9,197 bases of DNA from Psychrobacter sp. (GTDB lineage: Bacteria > Pseudomonadota > Gammaproteobacteria > Pseudomonadales > Moraxellaceae): contig JAAXIL010000173.1 of the NCBI GenBank assembly GCA_012270355.1, forward strand, positions 1 to 9,197, read 5' to 3'. The number at the start of each line of letters is the position of its first letter. Within the stretch, counting starts at the first letter, position 1. This document shows positions 5,776 to 9,197 of this stretch, in pieces. The notes under the pieces were generated by a model. That model worked only from the letters and a program-made list of their open reading frames with translations. It was not told where the DNA came from and ran no database searches. The translations under genes were made by a program, and so were the position numbers.

Positions 5776-7764
5776 ATGCCCCGATTTGGTTTTAAGACCG
5801 TCTTTAGCAAGTTATTCGCCAGCGTGATGATGACGCTGGTAGGGTTTGCAGTTGCTATGATTGCCCTTACCCACTTGGTTCATGACCATTCGGCAAGCAA
5901 CAACTGGCAAGCCATTGCCACCAAAATTGTCGATCAAATTGACCCCTTTGTCGATGAACTGGATAATGCCACCACCATGCAAGACCGCTTGCAGGCTCGG
6001 TTTATGCTGGCAGTCATCAAAAAAAGTTTTGATATTTTTGATGAGTCGCTTGAAGCAAAAATGGGTCTTTATGACCGTGATGGCAACCTACTCATTCAAA
6101 CCGATGAGAGCGACTTACCCAAAACCTTGCCCGAAGACCCGTTGTGGATTGAACGGATGATTCCGTTTTTGTCCGACCCGATGCCAAATGTGCAGGCGAT
6201 GGGCGATCGGGGCTATAGCGTACTCTATGAGCCTCGTGATCCACCCAAACAATCGCCTTGGGCTACGATTTTAAATTTGTTCACGGGCACCGTATTTTTG
6301 CTGATGCTCATGACCATTTTGCTGTGGTGGATTGCTCACTCAATGACGTGGCGACTCAATGAAATGAGTCAGCAAATGCTCAAACTTGGCGAGGGTGACT
6401 TTAGCGTGCGAGTGCCCGTCAGTGGCACCGATGAGGTGGCTCAGCTTGCTCGAGGATTCAACCAATCAGCACAAAAAATTGAACAACTCATCAATGCCCT
6501 CAGTCTATTGCTTGCTCACGCATCGCACGAACTTCGCACCCCCATCACCCGCATTCGTCTGCAAACCGAAATGATGCAAATGTTGGCAGACCACCTGCCG
6601 ATTGATGCTCAAGCCAAATTTGCCAAACGGGTTGATGCGGTCAATCGAGATTTGACGGGGCTAAACGACTTGGTTGAAAGCATTTTGCTGGTCAGTCGCC
6701 TAGACGCAGGACATGCCCTCGAACGGTTAGAAACCTTTGATTTATTTGAGCTTACGCATCAAGAATGCCAGCACTATCCCGAGGCGGCTTTGTTTGGCGA
6801 ACCGCTCTTGATGCAAGGACAACCAAAACTGGTGGTGCATTTGGTTCGCAATTTGCTCAATAATGCGATGATTCATGGCACACCACCAATCGTCGTGCAA
6901 GTGTATGGCGTGATGTTGCTTGAAGAAGCTGTCAATCCGCCCGAAGATTTACCTCAGGTCAAATCAGCAAGGGAAGTAGAAGCTGAGGTTACACCGTGTG
7001 CAGATGACTCAGTTAATAAGGATTTGGTTAATGAGCGTAAGTCAACGCTTAAAAACTCAACCCCTGAACGCCAGACTAGCAAAAAACTAACGTTCAAAAC
7101 GGTGATGGGATATTTAAACAGTCAAAAGGTGAATGCTAATCAGAAAGATGACACTTCGTGCGAAACAACAGACGATACTAAATCGACCAAGACTGTCAAA
7201 ACCAGTCGATTTAACCAAGGATTACAACTTCCCAAATCAGCAATTTTAGCCACGTTAAAGCGTCTGCAAAACGATAAACCATCACCGATTATTACCGAAA
7301 AAGATGCCCCACTTGTTGATAAAGACAGACAGCAGAGTACGGTAAAATCCATTACCCCGACCTCTGATAAAACACCTGCCGATGACAAAACATCAGATAT
7401 TTCTAATAAGCCTGAAGTAACGGCAAAGCCTTTGGACAGAATGCGACCACTTGCTAAAGTCATGGCAAAAGACAAGTCAAAGGACAAGGTAAAAGATAAG
7501 TCGCAACCTATACCGAAGCCTGTTCCAAATTATGCGGTGTTGGCGGTCATCGATCAAGGTGCAGGTGTGCCACTGGACAAACGGCAAGAGATATTTAGCC
7601 CATTTGTGCGTCTAAAACAAGAGAAAAAAGGCTCGGGGCTGGGATTGTCATTAGTAGCACAAATCATCGAGGCTCACGGTGGGGAAATTCGTACCGATAC
7701 TTGGCAAGGCAAAACTCGATTTTTAGCGGTGTTGCCAGTACAAGCAGAAGTGAAAATTGGGTAA
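5776..7764 (+). CDS. membrane sensor histidine kinase with a long disordered insert in the ATPase domain
   Basis: Predicted inner-membrane two-component sensor, 662 residues. Membrane helix 1 lies at about 12-34, a periplasmic sensor region at 35-162 (with a PAS/PDC-like strand pair MGLYDRDGNLLIQTD, 96-110), and helix 2 at about 165-187. A HAMP domain follows at 188-240 (LGEGDFSVRV; DEVAQLARGFN), then the dimerisation helix with H box HASHELRTPITRIRLQ (248-263), phospho-acceptor H251. The ATPase domain has an N box LVRNLLNNAMIHG (356-368), G1 DQGAGV (593-598), F box FSPFVRL (607-613) and G2 GSGLGLS (619-625). N and G1 boxes are normally some 25-40 residues apart; here the gap is about 230, owing to a polar insert at about 378-584. 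An in-frame TAA at 5734-5736 with no intervening ATG supports the start at 5776, although the ribosome binding site is poor. No response regulator gene adjoins it, so partner and signal are unknown. Confidence 0.93.
   Translation: MPRFGFKTVFSKLFASVMMTLVGFAVAMIALTHLVHDHSASNNWQAIATKIVDQIDPFVDELDNATTMQDRLQARFMLAVIKKSFDIFDESLEAKMGLYDRDGNLLIQTDESDLPKTLPEDPLWIERMIPFLSDPMPNVQAMGDRGYSVLYEPRDPPKQSPWATILNLFTGTVFLLMLMTILLWWIAHSMTWRLNEMSQQMLKLGEGDFSVRVPVSGTDEVAQLARGFNQSAQKIEQLINALSLLLAHASHELRTPITRIRLQTEMMQMLADHLPIDAQAKFAKRVDAVNRDLTGLNDLVESILLVSRLDAGHALERLETFDLFELTHQECQHYPEAALFGEPLLMQGQPKLVVHLVRNLLNNAMIHGTPPIVVQVYGVMLLEEAVNPPEDLPQVKSAREVEAEVTPCADDSVNKDLVNERKSTLKNSTPERQTSKKLTFKTVMGYLNSQKVNANQKDDTSCETTDDTKSTKTVKTSRFNQGLQLPKSAILATLKRLQNDKPSPIITEKDAPLVDKDRQQSTVKSITPTSDKTPADDKTSDISNKPEVTAKPLDRMRPLAKVMAKDKSKDKVKDKSQPIPKPVPNYAVLAVIDQGAGVPLDKRQEIFSPFVRLKQEKKGSGLGLSLVAQIIEAHGGEIRTDTWQGKTRFLAVLPVQAEVKIG
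6907..7527 (+). other. low-complexity insert within the histidine kinase ATPase domain
   Basis: Codons for about residues 378-584. The encoded protein is rich in Lys, Asp, Ser, Thr and Pro and poor in aromatic residues, so probably disordered, apart from two short helix-like segments, LTFKTVMGYLNSQK (438-451) and LPKSAILATLKRLQNDK (485-501). It falls between the strand PPIVVQVYG after the N box and the strand YAVLAVID before G1, at the tip of a beta hairpin in the family fold. Hand counts suggest lower GC than the flanks: 19 of 60 at 7081-7140 and 23 of 60 at 7201-7260, against 33 of 60 at 6541-6600. Confidence 0.8.
7468..7503 (+). repeat. three tandem 12-base repeats encoding KDKx
   Basis: AAAGACAAGTCA, AAGGACAAGGTA and AAAGATAAGTCG encode KDKS-KDKV-KDKS (residues 565-576 of the histidine kinase), near the end of its insert. 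The copies have diverged at synonymous and one replacement position, so they are an old duplication rather than a fresh slippage tract. Confidence 0.7.
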
Positions 7765-7805
7765 AAAAGTGGTGGGTAAGTTAAACGAGAGCTTTTAATT
7801 CACCC
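7763..7805 (-). terminator. probable rho-independent terminator of the mazG-comEA unit
   Basis: Arms 7774-7785 (GGGTAAGTTAAA) and 7794-7805 (TTTAATTCACCC) form a 12-base stem with one mismatch and one G-T pair around an 8-base loop. On the minus strand it is followed, five bases later, by six T residues (7768-7763). On the plus strand no T run follows, so it is directed at comEA; its upstream arm overlaps the comEA stop codon. The offset T run makes it moderate in quality. Confidence 0.45.
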
Positions 7806-8184
7806 GAAGTCTCGCCTGATTATTCTGCAAAGTTTTTTCCCCAATGCCCTTAACGTTTGCTAAATCATCCACCGTTTCGAATTGCCCCATCGTTTCCCGA
7901 TATAAAATAATCGCTTGAGCCTTACTGCTACCAATACCATCTAAAGTTGTCAATTCCGCTTCACTGGCGGTATTGATGTTGATGGGCATGACCTCACTGG
8001 CAGTTGGGGCGTTTTGTTGACGTAATAAATAAGCATAAGCTTGTTTGGCATCACTAAAGCATTGTCGAGATGGCGATGTGTCTGATGTGTTATCTGCCAT
8101 CGCTTGAGCTTGAAACACGCCCATTGTCATCACTAATGACCAAACCAATAACCCGCCAAACCGATTACCCATTTGCTTATTCAT
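7795..8184 (-). CDS. comEA: ComEA family helix-hairpin-helix DNA-uptake protein
   Basis: Predicted periplasmic DNA-binding protein that holds incoming double-stranded DNA during natural transformation. Counting from the ATG at 8184 (129 residues), a signal peptide covers about 1-28, with a short basic start, hydrophobic core GLLVWSLVMTMGVF and an AQA cleavage site. A linker with one Cys (Cys42) follows. The paired helix-hairpin-helix domain occupies about 68-128: ININTASEAELTTLDGIGSS, KAQAIILYR, then FETVDDLANVKGIGEKTLQ. The two glycine turns, DGIGSSKA and KGIGEKT, are the DNA-contacting hairpins. Earlier ATG 8196 and later ATG 8172 are also in frame; 8184 gives the best signal peptide and overlaps the mazG end by eight bases, suggesting coupled translation. 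It lacks the N-terminal anchored form of Gram-positive ComEA. A small HhH protein of another role is possible, but the signal peptide favours ComEA. Confidence 0.88.
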   Translation of the reverse strand: MNKQMGNRFGGLLVWSLVMTMGVFQAQAMADNTSDTSPSRQCFSDAKQAYAYLLRQQNAPTASEVMPININTASEAELTTLDGIGSSKAQAIILYRETMGQFETVDDLANVKGIGEKTLQNNQARLRVN

Positions 8185-9064
8185 ACCGTTTTGCATCTTC
8201 CCACAGTCTGTCCATCTCCTCTAAACTAGCATCTTCCACCCGTTTGCCCTGCTTAGTAAGCTGGCGTTCGATATAGGCAAACCGAGAGCGAAACTTATGC
8301 ACGCAAGTGAGCGTTGCGGTTTCCGCATCCAAGCCCAGTTTTCGAGCGACATTGACCAAACCAAACACACAATCGCCCAATTCTTTTTGTAATTGGTTTT
8401 CAAGCTCAGCTTTTTGGGTGTCCGAAGGCGTTGTATCCTCATCTGGAATAATCGCTTTTAGCTCGGCAATTTCTTCTTCTAATTTAGCGATGGCATCGTT
8501 AATGCCTGCCCTACCCTCGCCCCAATCAAATCCCAACTTGCCCGCTTGCTTTTGTAGGCTTTGAGCTTGCATGAGTGCCGACCCCGCTTTAATTTTATCC
8601 AACACACTCATGGTTTTGCCTCGGGCTTGCTTTTCTGCCCGTTCCTCAGCTTTGATTTCATCCCACCGTTCTTTGACCGCCTCTTCATCTGTCAGTTTGT
8701 CAGCTTCAAAAACATGTGGATGACGGCGAATGAGCTTGGCTTGCAAAGTCTTAATCACCTCGCTTATGTCAAACTCGCCTTGCTCGGCATATAACTGGCA
8801 ATGAAATACCACCTGCAACAGGACATCGCCAAGCTCGCCTTTGATATCTTCTATGTCACCAGACTGCAACGCCTCGGCAAGCTCGTAGGCTTCCTCAATG
8901 GCATAAGGTATCAGACTATGATTGGTTTGCTTAATGTCCCAAGGACAATCTTGCCGTAGCCTTGCCATCAAAGCAAGCAAATCACCCAGTTCACCTGTGA
9001 ATGACGGCGGATTAAGAGGTGTTGGCGTTGGGACGGATACTTTACGCTCGCTTTTCATAGCCAT
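8177..9064 (-). CDS. mazG: nucleoside triphosphate pyrophosphohydrolase MazG
   Basis: Cytoplasmic all-alpha NTP pyrophosphohydrolase that converts NTPs and dNTPs to monophosphate and pyrophosphate, clearing damaged nucleotides and, in E. coli, lowering ppGpp under MazEF stress. The 295 residues carry the tandem-domain layout: LMARLRQDCPWD (32-43), the metal motif EEAYELAEAL (57-66) with E57, E58 and E61, completed by GELGDVLLQ (76-84) with E77 and D80; RRHPHVF (113-119), WDEIKAEE (134-141), then the second domain LEEEIAELK (195-203) and KELGDCVFGLVNVARKLG (227-244), ending in KFRSRFAYIE (257-266). It is slightly longer than E. coli MazG (263 residues, from memory) through an N-terminal Pro-rich extension (about 8-20) and a linker after 205. 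Start ATG 9064 has GGTGA four bases upstream; ATG 9058 (Met3) is an alternative. No mazEF toxin-antitoxin pair adjoins it. Confidence 0.96.
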   Translation of the reverse strand: MAMKSERKVSVPTPTPLNPPSFTGELGDLLALMARLRQDCPWDIKQTNHSLIPYAIEEAYELAEALQSGDIEDIKGELGDVLLQVVFHCQLYAEQGEFDISEVIKTLQAKLIRRHPHVFEADKLTDEEAVKERWDEIKAEERAEKQARGKTMSVLDKIKAGSALMQAQSLQKQAGKLGFDWGEGRAGINDAIAKLEEEIAELKAIIPDEDTTPSDTQKAELENQLQKELGDCVFGLVNVARKLGLDAETATLTCVHKFRSRFAYIERQLTKQGKRVEDASLEEMDRLWEDAKRYE

Positions 9065-9081
9065 ACTGTCACCATATTGTC

Positions 9082-9110
9082 ATTATTTGAGATTAGGGTA
9101 AGATAGTTAA
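9082..9110 (-). promoter_or_regulatory. promoter for mazG-comEA
   Basis: On the minus strand TTAACT (9110-9105, four of six matches) and AATAAT (9087-9082, five of six) are 17 bases apart. Transcription would start near 9075, about ten bases before the mazG ATG. It is the best complete promoter in the window. Confidence 0.5.
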
Positions 9111-9117
9111 ATTTTAT

Positions 9118-9123
9118 CATGCT
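9118..9123 (+). promoter_or_regulatory. possible -10 box for the dehydrogenase gene at the right edge
   Basis: CATGCT followed by AAG, 11 bases before ATG 9135, in the same arrangement as TATGCT before the gene at 2217. An overlapping TATCAT (9115-9120) is an equal candidate. The leader would be only about five to eight bases. No ribosome binding site is seen. Confidence 0.25.
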
Positions 9124-9134
9124 AAGCTCGTACT

Positions 9135-9197
9135 ATGACCATAAAAAAACACCTGATTAACACCATCAACGTCATTGGGGCAGGCTATGTCGGCTTG
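9135..9197 (+). CDS. nucleotide-sugar dehydrogenase, probably UDP-glucose 6-dehydrogenase family (5' end only)
   Basis: Only the first 21 codons are in the window. They read MTIKKHLINTI followed by NVIGAGYVGL, a strand plus the GxGxxG dinucleotide loop (G15, G17, G20). The form VIGAGYVGL is typical of the NAD-binding start of UDP-glucose/UDP-ManNAc/GDP-mannose dehydrogenases, which oxidise a nucleotide sugar twice to the uronic acid for capsule, lipopolysaccharide or exopolysaccharide. Other Rossmann enzymes cannot be ruled out from so little sequence. It is divergent from mazG across 70 bases. Confidence 0.6.
   Translation, partial: MTIKKHLINTINVIGAGYVGL

Noticed and set aside
7140..7487. 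115-codon open frame on the minus strand inside the histidine kinase insert
   Set aside because: It begins with TTG, has no ribosome binding site, lies wholly antisense to a continuous reading frame, and its hydrophobic composition is what reading Lys/Asp/Ser/Thr codons backwards produces.
6907..7527. Frameshift, gene fusion or mobile element as explanation of the kinase insert
   Set aside because: The reading frame is continuous, motifs on both sides belong to one ATPase domain, and there are no terminal inverted repeats, target duplications, intein motifs or transposase.
8177..9064. MazG as part of a toxin-antitoxin locus
   Set aside because: No mazE- or mazF-like frame adjoins it; the neighbour is comEA.

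Overview
This 9.2 kb stretch reads as ordinary chromosome of a gammaproteobacterium of the Moraxellaceae type (Moraxella, Psychrobacter or a relative). That placement is inferred from the overall character of the proteins (Mpl, MazG, a Gram-negative ComEA, GloA), moderate GC and recurrent TATGCTAA-like -10 boxes; no rRNA or other phylogenetic marker is present. There is no insertion sequence, phage gene, tRNA, rRNA or CRISPR array.

Layout from left to right. Positions 6-1535 (minus) hold mpl, the murein tripeptide recycling ligase. A divergent promoter region separates it from a plus-strand run: a hot-dog acyl-CoA thioesterase (1699-2181), an unrecognised 272-residue protein (2217-3035) whose C-terminal half faintly recalls an ADP-ribosyltransferase fold, then a compact set of alpha/beta hydrolase (3141-4073), AlkB-type dioxygenase (4070-4708, 4-base overlap) and glyoxalase I gloA (4736-5284, strong ribosome binding site). 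A small two-helix membrane protein lies convergent on the minus strand (5300-5521). After a 254-base regulatory gap comes a plus-strand membrane histidine kinase (5776-7764). Convergent to it, on the minus strand, are comEA (7795-8184) and mazG (8177-9064), which overlap and are probably cotranscribed from a good promoter at 9082-9110. The right edge catches the first 21 codons of a plus-strand nucleotide-sugar dehydrogenase.

Most genes are housekeeping: wall recycling (Mpl), NTP pool cleaning (MazG), repair of alkylated nucleic acid (AlkB) and methylglyoxal removal (GloA). The hydrolase-alkB-gloA set may form one transcription unit dealing with reactive small molecules, but that is inference. 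ComEA indicates DNA uptake (natural transformation).

The most unusual item is the histidine kinase. Its ATP-binding domain is split by about 205 residues of polar, low-complexity, lysine- and aspartate-rich sequence between the N box and the G1 box, while all catalytic motifs on both sides are intact. No response regulator is adjacent. In the gap upstream lies a perfect 7-base direct repeat with 11-base pitch, the geometry bound by OmpR/PhoB-type regulators.
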